Shown: one piece after another, positions 11,905 through 22,800 of the stretch
Layout: each line of letters opens with the position of its first letter
Position numbering within the stretch: position 1 is the stretch's first letter
Assembly: GCA_033297075.1 (NCBI GenBank)
Contig: MU858184.1
Coordinates: forward strand, 1 to 64,000
DNA from: Rhypophila decipiens
Lineage: Eukaryota; Ascomycota; Sordariomycetes; Sordariales; Naviculisporaceae
Length of the DNA stretch: 64,000 nt
Reading direction: 5' to 3'
The notes under the pieces: model-generated
What the model was told of the DNA's origin: nothing
The model's database searches: none
Seen by the model: only the letters and a program-made list of their open reading frames with translations
Position numbers and translations under genes: made by a program

Positions 11905-13104
11905 TCACCCCCGCGAAGCCAACATTCCCGTGTCCCCATGACACCCAACATACTCAAAGAACTGCTGCCCCTCCTCCAAAACCATAACCTCGTGAAAGAC
12001 CCTCAGCGTAACATTGTTCCCCAGCTGCTGGGCATACCGAAAGAAGCCCCCAAAAATAGCCAAATGCGTCTCGTGCTCTTTACTCCACCGTTCCAACGAA
12101 GCCAGCTCGTCAAAATACGCCAGCCCAAAAGTCCGATCCGTCTTTTCCGTCTCGGAGTCGAGAACATGCATGAAACGACAGCTATAACATCCGACTTCTT
12201 CTTTGCCGTGGTTTTGCAAAAAGTCCATGCCTTTTTGGAGAATGGGGTGCATTGTTTGGAGATAGAGTTTTCGCTCCTCGGGCGTCGTGGTGCTCCAGTC
12301 TTGGCCTGATCTGATTATTGCCAGGTTTCTGTGTCTTGGAATTGTGATTCTTTTCTTTCGGTGGTCAGCGTTTGAGTCTGTTAGCTGGGATGGCGAAGGG
12401 AGACGAGTGTTGTTCGCTGATAACACGTCCGTCTGAGACAAAGGGATCCGGTCACGCATACTCCCCCAGTACCCGTGTTCTTGGACAGCCGAGCTCATGC
12501 AGGCTCCTGCGAAATGGGAGGATCCCTCGCGCGCAGAGTCAGTGTTGAATAGGGTCTCGAAGCGGTCGGTGGTTGGGGACAAGATCTCGAGGAACCACCC
12601 TGGACCCTGATCCAGATCATCGTCTTGGGAGTCTGCATCCGCGTCAAGGCCATCCCACCAGGCCTTGAATCCCGAGGAGGAGGCCCATGATTCGTACGAG
12701 GACTTGCCGTCCCAGTATGCTAGCGCGCAGAGGTTGTAGTAGCCCCGGTTGTCGGTCACGGACGCCCACTCGACGAAGCTTGGAGGGGTACTGGGCCTGG
12801 TCGAGGCTAGGAAGGAGGAGATGGCTGCGTGGGAGGTAGACACAGCGACACTTGTGGGAGAGACCGAGGGCCTGTGCTGGGAGCCGACGATGGCTATGAC
12901 GAGCTGGGAGACGTCTTGCGGGAAGCGGACGCTGAAGCCTGGGTAGGGGGGTTGGAAGGATGGAGAGGGCAGGCGGGCTGGGATGCTTCGTGGGCATTGC
13001 AGGTGGTCCGCGACGGAGGACTCGAGGGCAGATATTGTGAGTGACCAAGCGTTGCAACTGCTCGTGTGCTCGAGTCCCAGAGAATCATGCCGAGTTTTAT
13101 CCAT
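11905..13104 (-). CDS. Heme-containing aldoxime dehydratase (OxdB-like)
   Basis: Single-exon 399-residue protein of the heme-containing dehydratase family, which removes water from aldoximes to give nitriles. Supporting motifs are YPGFSVRFP, ERA-like Asp-rich centre, HGYWGSMRDRIPLS, RNLAIIRSGQDWS, the histidine-rich segment WSKEHETHLAIFGGFFR (about residues 341-353, proximal heme ligand region) and RVFHEVMVLE (His371, the likely distal catalytic His). No signal peptide is seen, so the enzyme is cytosolic. It lies directly downstream of and in the same direction as the nitrilase gene, 371 bp from its stop, which makes the two-step aldoxime to nitrile to acid pathway. The same pairing is established in bacteria such as Bacillus sp. 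OxB-1. It is somewhat longer than bacterial Oxd (about 350). Substrate is unknown; phenylacetaldoxime and indole-3-acetaldoxime are known substrates of the family. Confidence 0.88.
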   Translation of the reverse strand: MDKTRHDSLGLEHTSSCNAWSLTISALESSVADHLQCPRSIPARLPSPSFQPPYPGFSVRFPQDVSQLVIAIVGSQHRPSVSPTSVAVSTSHAAISSFLASTRPSTPPSFVEWASVTDNRGYYNLCALAYWDGKSSYESWASSSGFKAWWDGLDADADSQDDDLDQGPGWFLEILSPTTDRFETLFNTDSAREGSSHFAGACMSSAVQEHGYWGSMRDRIPLSQTDVLSANNTRLPSPSQLTDSNADHRKKRITIPRHRNLAIIRSGQDWSTTTPEERKLYLQTMHPILQKGMDFLQNHGKEEVGCYSCRFMHVLDSETEKTDRTFGLAYFDELASLERWSKEHETHLAIFGGFFRYAQQLGNNVTLRVFHEVMVLEEGQQFFEYVGCHGDTGMLASRG

Positions 13105-13475
13105 GACTTCTAGTCTGTGTCACATGCAAGCTGACATATCCATACCTCAGAAGAGCCTCATCATCAGCTGTCGTTGCTGCCCGACACCCGACTGAGTGGG
13201 GTGACACAGCTAGTCGACTTTGAGGTGACACGCGCGGGATCTGCCGTTTCTGTGAGATAGCACGTTTCTGATGTATCAACACCACGAGTGGATGCGAAGC
13301 AGCACCAACCGCACTGCAAGCCGATCAAGGTGTGGTCTCACGAACAGCGCCACAAGGTTGGACTTTTGGCCCTGAATGGTAGCTACCCCGCTTCAATCCA
13401 CGACTGAACGAGCTGGCTCCCTTGTCCTCTTGTTTTACCGTATTGCCTCTTTTGGCTCTATGTGACATGTCAGAG
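13105..13475. promoter_or_regulatory. Spacer between nitrilase stop and aldoxime dehydratase start
   Basis: 371 bp that must carry the dehydratase promoter, since both genes run leftward. No motif could be singled out. Confidence 0.35.
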
Positions 13476-14540
13476 TCAGACCTGCCCGACCGGGACGACA
13501 ACCTCCTTCTGCCGCTTATCAACCCCCAGCCACAACAAATCGGGCCTGCTATAGTGCCCGACGACATCCAAGAACCCCCTCGTAGCCACCGTCCTCCCCA
13601 TATCCAAGTCAGCATACACAATTCCCTCCTCCGTCCCCGTCCCATCACCAATCGGCGTCGTCAGCCGTCGTCCGTCTGGGCCAATGACACAGCCATGTCC
13701 CCCTCCCCGCTCGCGACACACAATCCCGTCTTGCGTCTTCATTTTCTCAATACTGCCCTGATTACAAACCCCAGTCGTATGCAGCACAAAAGCAGCGCTC
13801 TCAACCGCATACGTCTGTGACAAGCTCTGACAACCCTCAACAGACATGCTCCACAGCCCGGGGTCATCAACCCCAGTAGACGGTGCCAAAGGCGGCCACA
13901 TAGCCACGTGGACCTGCTCGCCCTGCGAAATGGTATGATACTTGAGCAGCGGCTGTGTATGCTCCCAGCAAGCAAGGCTTCCGATTTTGATCTTGCCATG
14001 GTCAGGTCCAAAGTCAATCTCGACTACGTTATTCAGGTCTCGTCCAGAGCCGTCGCCAAAGATGGTGCGCTCCATATGTGTTGGCTTGATTTTCCGCCGA
14101 TGGGTGAGCATCCCGCCCTGCGGCGAGATGATTGCTTGCGAGATGTAGACGCTGTGGGTAGGACTCTTCTCCGAGAAGCCCAGGACCACGGCGATGGAGC
14201 TTTCCTTGGCTGCTTTCTTGAGGAGATCCATTTCGGGGGAGTCCACCGAGAGCGAATTGGTGATGTACCGAGTTTGCATCTCGACGTCGACTGGGCGGGC
14301 CCTGTGAGTGATGGCGAGAGGAGTTAGGAGGATATGCAGTCCTGGGTATAAGGATAGACCCGACCAAACTCACCAGATCCAGGCAGGATAGCCCGGGATC
14401 CAACATTCGGAGAATGCGACGAGCTTGGCGCCGCCTTTGCCTGCTTCCTCGATGAGCTCACATGCCTTTTTGACTGATGCCGCGAGGTCTAGGTAGACAG
14501 GCTCTGCCTGGACACTGGCGACTCGGATTGGGGAAACCAT
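13476..14540 (-). CDS. Nitrilase (carbon-nitrogen hydrolase)
   Basis: Two exons, 14540-14374 and 14301-13476 (72-bp intron, Trp codon split), give 330 residues, normal for a nitrilase. The Glu-Lys-Cys triad is complete: Glu45 in AFSECW, Lys126 in [12 protein letters not shown] and Cys167 in [16 protein letters not shown] after the catalytic Cys and IPGYPAWIW after the Glu are typical of true nitrilases, not amidases. The enzyme hydrolyses an organic nitrile to carboxylic acid and ammonia (some members stop at the amide) in the cytosol, acting after the neighbouring aldoxime dehydratase. It starts the leftward pair and diverges from the HR-PKS across 2.3 kb. Together with Oxd it could make arylacetic acids, including auxin-type acids, or process a nitrile of the cluster product; this is inference. 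Confidence 0.93.
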
Positions 14541-15104
14541 TGGGGCCGTTGATTTCCGTCTATCTAATGTTTGTTGAGTTTCGGAGTAGTGAGGACAAAG
14601 AGCCAAAGTGAGTGAGCATGCAAGAATGTCAGTTTCTTGTCTGGCCTTTTGCAAAGCGGGAAGCGCGGATATCTCGTTGTTGAGATCGGAAGATGGCGGC
14701 GTTACACAGCAGGTCGACTGCGAACGTACCAATGGGAAGACCGTAACTCTCTTGATGGTGCATGCCAAATATGCAGACTTCCTATAATGGTACCTGTCTA
14801 CTCAAAAGTGGGTTTTGAAATTGATCAACTTGGCTAGGTAAGCCGCTGCTTGAGAATGCAGAATCTTGGTTGAAACTCTACGTCTTTCAAACAATACTAT
14901 CTGTCAAACAACAGTACTTCCTGGGTGGTTTCAGCAAAGCGAGCGGCTACATACATGCACCCAAGACGTTTCTCCTTGCTAGTTTGAGGCGACATGACAT
15001 CTGCATCCCTCTTGTCTACCAAGACGGACGGCAACATGTATGTAACATTGATACAATACTAGGAAATCCAGCCATCTCATCAACAAAGAATGATCCAATT
15101 CAAT

Positions 15105-15365
15105 GGTTGTGTAGCCTAGTGGTCCAAGGCGTCTGCTCTACGGACAGGCGAACTGAGGTGACGGCTGGTGGCGGCACGTTGAGCACCAAAGAAAGAACTT
15201 GAAGAACAGTGACTTAAGAGAAGCGCTGGGAATGCGGGTGGGAATGCGCTTCCAATTGAACCCCGTGTGGAAATTCATGGTATGGATCACGATGCGCGCG
15301 ATACAGGTACGGCCCTTTCGGTGAAAGGATGCAGAAGATCGCAGGTTCGAATCCTACCACGACCA
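15105..15365 (+). tRNA. tRNA-like gene with ~190-nt intervening sequence
   Basis: The 5' part (15105-15143) has acceptor strand GGTTGTG, TA, D stem GCCT/AGGC with loop AGTGGTCCA (matching an A box) and TCTGC. The 3' part (15331-15365) has GCAGA, variable AGATC, T arm GCAGG-TTCGAAT-CCTAC (B box GGTTCGAATCC is perfect), acceptor strand CACGACC and discriminator A. Acceptor strands pair over 7 positions (one G-T) and TCTGC pairs with GCAGA, so both halves belong together. A T6 run at 15369-15374 can stop RNA polymerase III. The anticodon loop begins TCTACGG, so anticodon TAC (Val) or, with an 8-base loop, ACG (Arg) is possible. The T stem has one C-A mismatch. About 187 nt separate the halves, long for a fungal tRNA intron, so this may be an interrupted or decayed copy. 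Confidence 0.5.
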
Positions 15366-15368
15366 ATA

Positions 15369-15374
15369 TTTTTT
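15369..15374 (+). terminator. RNA polymerase III terminator (T6)
   Basis: Run of six T directly after the 3' end of the tRNA-like gene. Confidence 0.5.
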
Positions 15375-16857
15375 GGGTTTGATTTCCTTTATTATTCCGT
15401 TTTAGGCCATCTGATATTTTGTTTATTTTGTTCCTTTTTATAGGCAACTCTTTTTTGATCAAAGAGTTAGTTACCTTTTAGGCCTTCCTCTCCTGTCCCT
15501 ATATAATATGTGATTACCTGGTTAGTATAGGTTGAAGTCAACGATGTAGCTGAATTACCCTTTCCTAGCCTAGTTCAAGACCCATTAGAACCTTAACATG
15601 CGGTATTAGCCTGGCTTGTCTTAGAACTTGAAGTAATGGCGTACAGAGGCCCGTCTAAGCCTCGCACACAGGTAGTTAACAGACTTCATCAGGTCTCTGC
15701 CACACTCATACTTGCATCCTATGCGGTCAGCAGGTCCGCGGTGGCTTCGACGCAGAGCATGTTGGACGTTACCCACCCATGCGTCCTAGACTCAACTTTG
15801 GTGGTCTAGTAAATGGAACTGCATCTTTACTAACAAGTCGACTTGGTAATTCTTTTTGCTGACTCCCTGATCTGTAAGACCACAATCGAGTGACAGGACG
15901 GTCCAGTCAAGATTCGAAGAGGTATAGCTTTGTAATTCGGCGTCAAGAGGTGGACCAGCCTGTTCACTGATTGGCAACGTCCAACGGATATCTCCGTTGG
16001 CTTTGGACCCCGAAAAGCCACACGGCAATCGAGAACATCTTGGCATCACCCGATTTGGAATCTTGAGGGCTACAAGCAATCAGTTCGCCAGAATATCGCT
16101 GACCGAATCCTCGGTAGTTGGTAAGTGGCTTGCACAGCCAACCTATGACATTCCTCATATGCAAGCATGGGCTTGGCTTTGGTCCCTTGGTCCCTTGGTC
16201 CCAGGGTGATGGGACTGGGACTCGGCAAGATCTGAGCATCCTCATGGACAGGTATGTACACGCTCCTAGGACATATAGACGAATCATAAGACCAGACTTA
16301 CTTCATGATTCCATGCCCTACCATGCAAATGTGCCGTGTCTACTGGAATCCTTTTTTGGACCCTCTCCGACAATAACCTCCACAAGATGTTATTACGTTG
16401 AAATCTGCACCAACTCAGCTGCTCCCACCATTAAATGCTCGTAATCATGCAGTTATTCGGACAAGCAAGTTGCAAAAGTTCTCAACACCAACGCGTATTA
16501 GTGTAGAGGCTGCGGCTCAGGGTAGTATTATTGAGTCCAACACACGTTCCAGGCCGCCGATAGCGTTAATATTGTGCCTCGCTGTTTCAATTCTCCGTGG
16601 GTATTTTTGCGCGTCAATATTTCAGCATTCGGTAGTTAGGTTGCCCGAGAGGTTAGCACGAGGCAAGAACATTGGTGTTGACATATATGTAGTCCAGGCC
16701 GTCCAGTGAGCAACATCTGCCTTGAAATCCAGTCTTGATCGTCATTCTTTCCTGTCTGATCCAAGAAATAACCAACAAAGCCTTCAGAAAGCAATTAACT
16801 GAGTCAGCTGTTCTTCAACCGCCAACTGTGACAAGACATCAGATTACAAAAAGCAAA

Positions 16858-19800
16858 ATGCCAGACATGGAGAAGAACAACAGTAGTACTCCCACAATGG
16901 ATGAGCAGGAACCTCTGGCGGTGGTGGGCATGGCCTTCCGACTGCCTCGGGGGGCGGTGGACGATATCAGCTTCTGGGAGGCCATGGCCGCCCGAAAGAA
17001 TGCCATGACAGCTTGGCCAGATGACCGACTGGGACTAAAGGAAGGTGATCAGAAAATAGGCAAACTGAACGTCTCTGGCGGCCACTTCATCCAAGAGGAC
17101 CTGGCCGTCTTTGACGCCCCCTTTTTCTCCATCACCGCCAAGGAGGCCATCGCTATGGATCCGCAGCAGCGATGGGCTCTGGAGGTTTCGTATCATGCTT
17201 TTGAGAATGGTAGGCTTCCGACTTGCTATCCTCATTTGTCGCAGAGGCTAACCGAGTGTTTGTGTGTAGCCGGAATGCCCGTCGAGTCCCTCCGGGGCAC
17301 CAAGACGGCCGTGTTTGCAACAACCTTCTCGGACGACTACACCCACCTGTCGGTCATGGATCCGCACGATGCTCCGCCCCAAGCCGCAACAGGCAACTCT
17401 CGTTCCATCTTTGCCAACAGAATCAGCTGGAACTTTGACCTACGCGGGCCGAGTGTCTTCGTCGACACGGCATGTTCCTCTAGCGTCACCGCATTGGACC
17501 TCGCCTGTCAGACGATCCGGAACGGAGATGCGTCAAGCGCCCTTGTGGTGGCGTCGAACATGATGCTCAGCCCGGAGTTTTCCCTTGCCATATCCAAGCT
17601 GGGCATAATCTCGCCGAGTGGACGGTGCTGGAGCTTTGATGCCAGGGGCGACGGGTATGCTCGCGGCGAAGGCGTCATTGCCTTGGTCGTCAAGCCACTG
17701 AGTGCAGCGTTGCGAGATGGTGATACTATCCGGGCTGTGGTTCGGGCGACAGGGACGAACCAGGATGGACGCACGCCAATCATGATGCAGCCGAGTGCGG
17801 CTGCCCAGGAGGAGCTGATCAGGAGGGTCTATGCCAAGGCTGGGTTGGGCCTTGAGGACACGAGATATTTCGAGGCACATGGTAAGTTTGGCATCTAATT
17901 GTTTCAGTCTTTACGACATGTACTAACACTCTAATATCAAGGTACGGGAACTCCCACGGGCGATCCCATCGAGATGTCGGCGATCGGAAGCGTCTTTCAG
18001 AGCCATCGGTCCCGCAACGAGCCCCTATATGTGTGAGTTTCTGTGTTGGCGGCGAGCACCTATATATGCCTTTGGTCCTGGAAATCAAGTACTAATCTTT
18101 CGCATCACACCAGTGGCTCTGTGAAGGCAAACATTGGCCACCTTGAAGGAGCCAGTGGTCTCGCCGGCCTCGTCAAGTCGATCCTATCGCTCGAAAAGGG
18201 AGTCATCCCGCCCAACGCTCTGTTTGAGACGTTGAATCCCGCCATCGATGCAGATGGAATGAATGTCCGGGTATGCATCACCGAGCTCACGTTCGCTCGT
18301 TTTTAAGTACGACCAGGTGACTAATAAGAGCTCATAGGTTCCGGTTGAATGTATCCCCTGGCCTTGCCAAGGACTTCGCCGTATTTCGGTCAACTCTTTT
18401 GGATTCGGCGGCAGCAATGCCCACGTCATTCTCGATGATGCCTTGCACTACCTCCAAAGCCAGGGGTTGACAGGGTACCATCTTGTGACTAATAGTACCT
18501 TGAAGTCCCCAACCAATGGCATCACCAACGGAACGAATGGCACGAATGCCACAAACGGTACTTACAATGGCAACAACAGCTGCAGTCACAGCATCGGCCC
18601 AAGCAAATCGGGCACACCCAGACTCCTCGTCTGGAGCGCGGCCGACTCCAACGCTCTTCGCCGGATGGTAACCTCATACCAAGACTACTTCCACGCCAAC
18701 GTTGCCGGTCAAGAGGAGAAGCTCTCCCGACTTGCCTACACGCTGGCCGCCAGACGAAGTGCCATGTCATGGCGTACCTTTGCCGTGGTAGACGACTCTT
18801 TTGACACAACTTACAACGACCAAGAAGTCGAATTGCCCGAGGAAGCCGACCTCAGCATCAAAAACACGCCTCTCCCCACTGAGCCCTTCACGAGGACGTC
18901 TGTATCCACTGAAGGGCATGATGGAATGGTGTTCGTCTTCACCGGCCAAGGCGCCCACTACGCGGGCATGGGCCTCCTCCTAGCCGAGCATTATCCAGTC
19001 GTTAGAGAAAGCCTAGAGACATCAGACAAGATCCTTTCCAGTCTTGGCTGCAAATGGTCCGTCTTTGACCGCCTGAATGATGCCAAGCTCATCAACCGCG
19101 CTGAATCGAGCCAGCCGCTTTGCACAGTACTACAAATCGCCTTGGTCCAGCTCCTGCGTGATGTGCTCGGTATTGTTCCGCCTGCTGCCGTGGTAGGACA
19201 CTCGAGCGGTGAAATCGCCGCGGCGTATTGCGCTGGCGCCTTGTCTCATGAGGCAGCTGTCAAGGTGGCGTATTTCCGCGGCGTGGTTGCGCAGAAGCTC
19301 ATTGATGCTTCTGAGGCCAAGGGAATCCCGGGAGCCATGTTGGCTGTCAATCTTGCCCCTGACAGGGTTCCGGAGTATCTGGAGGTATTTGGGGAGGATG
19401 GTGGTGGGGTCGAAATTGCCTGCTTCAACAGCCAGAGCATCGTCACCTTGTCTGGACCGCTCAAGACCATCACGGCCTTGAAGCAGATGTTTGATGAGCA
19501 GGGCATATTTGCTCGGGTTATCAATACCGGCATTGCGTATCATTCTTCTGCCATGAGGAGCGTGGTAGCCGAGTATCGCGCGTTGCTGGGATCCTTGGAA
19601 GATGACCAGAATCATGCAAGCAAGGCCAAGACCATCATGGTCAGCTCCGTCACGGGTACCCAAATTGCCTCCAAGCTATTGTCAACACCGCAGTACTGGA
19701 TTGACAATCTCGTCTCCCCGGTACGTTTCTTCCAGGCCGTCACTGCGCTTCTATCAGCCGCCACAAGCAAGGACCCAGACGCTGCCTCGATAACCCTCCT

Positions 19801-22800
19801 CCCACCAGGGGTTGACAACCTCACCGACCTGGTCGAAATCGGCCCACACAGCGCCCTAAAATGGCCACTAACAGATACCCTCGACGCCCTCACGCCATCT
19901 GGCTCATCCAAACTACGGTACCACTCCGTTCTTGAGCGCAAATCCAATCCCCTCAACACAGTCCTCTCCCTGCTAGGCAAGCTCTTCTGCCTAGGGCACA
20001 TCAACCCAGCTGTCTCGATAACTACAGGCAACCGACAAACAAAAGGCCAGATCCAAGCCCTGTCAGACCTACCGCCGTACCCATTCGACCATACAAGACG
20101 GTACTGGACCGAATCACGCATGAGCAAGGATATCTTCTCCCGCCTAGCTTTGCCCCCCGGAGAGACGTACATGCTCGGCCGAAGATCGCAAGATTGGAAC
20201 CCGCTGCGCCCAAAATGGAAGAAGTGGCTTTGTGTCGAGACGATGCCCTGGCTGGCGGACCATGTAGTCAACGGCGCGACGATTTGTCCTGCTACTGGCA
20301 TGTTGGTTATGGCTGTTGAGGCTATCCTGGAATATTCAGGTTACAATCAAAGGAAATTGACACTTGATGGGATTTTGATCAAGACGGCTGCGTTCCTTGC
20401 CCCTATTGTGGTGGGACAGAGCAGGCATGATTCTACCGAGGTCGAGCTTCATCTCACCCCTGTTTCTGTTAGTGCCGCGTCGTCTTTTGAAGTGTCAATC
20501 TGTGCGTATTATGGAGGTCGTTGGGCGGAATGTTTCCGTGCCGAGGTACAGCTTGAGCATGGTGGTGTCACGAATGAAGTCGATGGTGGGCGAGAGAGAA
20601 GGCTGCAGCATGAGCAGATCAGGCAACATGTCGACGAGGTCACCGAGGTATCGGCAACCAGGCCGATCAGTACAAGTGCGTTTTACGACTTTGTTGAGAG
20701 GAAAGGCGGCATCAAGTATGGCGAGTCCTTCCAGCAGTTGTCTGATCTCGGCTGGGATGGGGATAACCAATCTGCTGCTTGCATCGAGCTGGTGTCTGGT
20801 GCTGGCGATGGGAGCCCTGTTCACCCGGCAGTCCTCGATGCAGCTGTTCATCTCGGCATTGCACAGCTGTCCAAGGGCCTCACAGAGGAGGCGATTCCCA
20901 CCTTGGTACCGCAGCGTCTGGCCAACATGTGGCTATTCCCTTCCCCATGGGCCGGCGAGACAAGCAAGCTCAAACTTGGCACTGCCTTGCATCGTGGAGA
21001 GGAACGAGGTGCTTCGGGTTCTCTTAGGGTGACCTCCGAACAAGGTAAACCGCTCTGCTGGATTGAGAAACTCGTCTGGTCGGAGGTCTCCAAAGCCGCA
21101 GACTCGATGGTTCTGGACGAAAATGACATTGAGAAAGACGAAGATATGCGATCGAAGAACACACTGCTGTACAGCATCGAGTGGTTGCCTCAACTAAGTT
21201 CGCTCACAGGTCACCAGCTCCAGAGTATCTGTGACGAAGTTGGTCGGCCCGAGGCGCAGGGTATTTCCTGGCGCCAGATGGAAAATGCCATGCGCTTGGC
21301 TGTTCGCAAGGTTCTGGATACCATATCAGACAAAGTCCTGGGCAGCCAGCCGCCAGAGCACATGGTCAAATACCTGGCTTATATGAGAAAGCATTACAGC
21401 TGCTTATCCAATGATTTCCATGGTTGTATTGATGAAGAGGAAATTGAAGCGCTCCTGACGGAATGCGCAACCAAACAGCCAGCCTGGCGAATCTTTCCCG
21501 CCATCGTGCGCGCTCTGCCGTCTATTCTGCGGGGCGAGGTTGATGCACTGCAACTCCTCTTCCCCAGCGGCGGAGAAAGCGACAGCGAGAGTGCAGCCGC
21601 GGTGAAGGATTTCTACTGGTGGGTGTTTGACGCGCACATGGCCGACGGACGGTTTCGCAAGTTCCTTGATCTCGCAACGCACGAGAAGCCTGCTATGAGG
21701 ATTCTCGAGATTGGCGCTGGTACCGGGGGTTTGACTCGCCATGTTTTGTCTCAGCTGCGGGATTTTGAACAGACCACAGGCCAGTCGAGATTCGCCGAGT
21801 ATGTGTATACTGATGTGTCGGGTGTGTTTTTTGAGGCTGCGATGGGCGGCGTTGCTGGTGAGGACTGGTGCCGGAAGAGGATGACCTTCAGAACGCTAGA
21901 CATGGACCGGGACCCGACCGGTCAAGGGTTCGAGCTGGGAAGTTTTGACATGGTGCTCGCGGCGTCGGTGCTGCATGTTACCTCGGATATCGAGGCAAGC
22001 TTGGGACGCGTGCGCTCGTTGTTGAAGCCGGGGGGCAAGCTGGTGGCGGCAGAGACTATCAAGCCTGACAGTCCCTGTGTCAATGTCGCTTTTGGACCGC
22101 TGGCGGGGTGGTGGACGAGCACGGAAGACTGGCGGAAGGAGCAGGGGAGTCCGTTGGCTACCGAAAAGCGGTGGGAGGAGATGATGCTGTCGACAGGGTT
22201 CAGTGGGTTCGATCTGCTGTTGCGGGACGATGGCGAGGACGACGAGTCGAGGTTTAGCAGCATCATGGTTACGACCGCCACTGCTCATCAGCCTGCGGAT
22301 GGGACAAGTCAGGCAATGATCCTCCTGGTAAATTCAGATGCCGACTCGAGGGACATCCAGCATGCAGCAGCCGCCGAGATCATGCGCCGTTGTCCAAGTT
22401 GGAACGCCAAGATCCTCAGCCTTGCGGATTATTGCACTGCTACCTCTATCGCGGCCAACAATTCAATTGTCATTTCGCTCGTGGAGGTTGGCGGCTCATC
22501 TCATCTTGCTTCACTGTCGAAGACGGGATTTGAGCAGCTCAAGCAAATGATCCTGTCGTCCAAGGAGATGATGTGGGTTGCTTCATCTGATGAAGAGATG
22601 ACTCTTCCGTCTGATCCCCACAAAGCCCTTGGTCCGGGGTTATTGCGTTCCGTCCGAAATGAAGACGACAGCAAACATCTCGTGTCTTTGCTTATGGTCC
22701 ATGATCAATCTGCCAAACATGGCAACATGAGCAGTGCAGCAGATGCCGCTGGTTTGGTGACCAAGGTTCTAGAGTCCTGCTTCGTGGGTGAGCCAAGATC

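Larger units (their letters stand above)
14541..16857. other. Divergent intergenic region, nitrilase / HR-PKS
   Basis: 2.3 kb containing the tRNA-like gene at 15105-15365 and otherwise no supported gene. It includes the presumed promoters of nitrilase and PKS. A short 8-bp triplicate (ggtccctt) sits near 16180. An AT-rich stretch without genes follows the tRNA-like gene. Confidence 0.45.

Noticed and set aside
16180..16204. Three tandem ggtccctt units
   Set aside because: Too short for a meaningful repeat; likely simple slippage.
17210..17269. Reading PKS intron 1 as coding (60 bp, no stop)
   Set aside because: Perfect GT/AG ends and a ctaac branch site, and splicing restores the conserved KS spacing.
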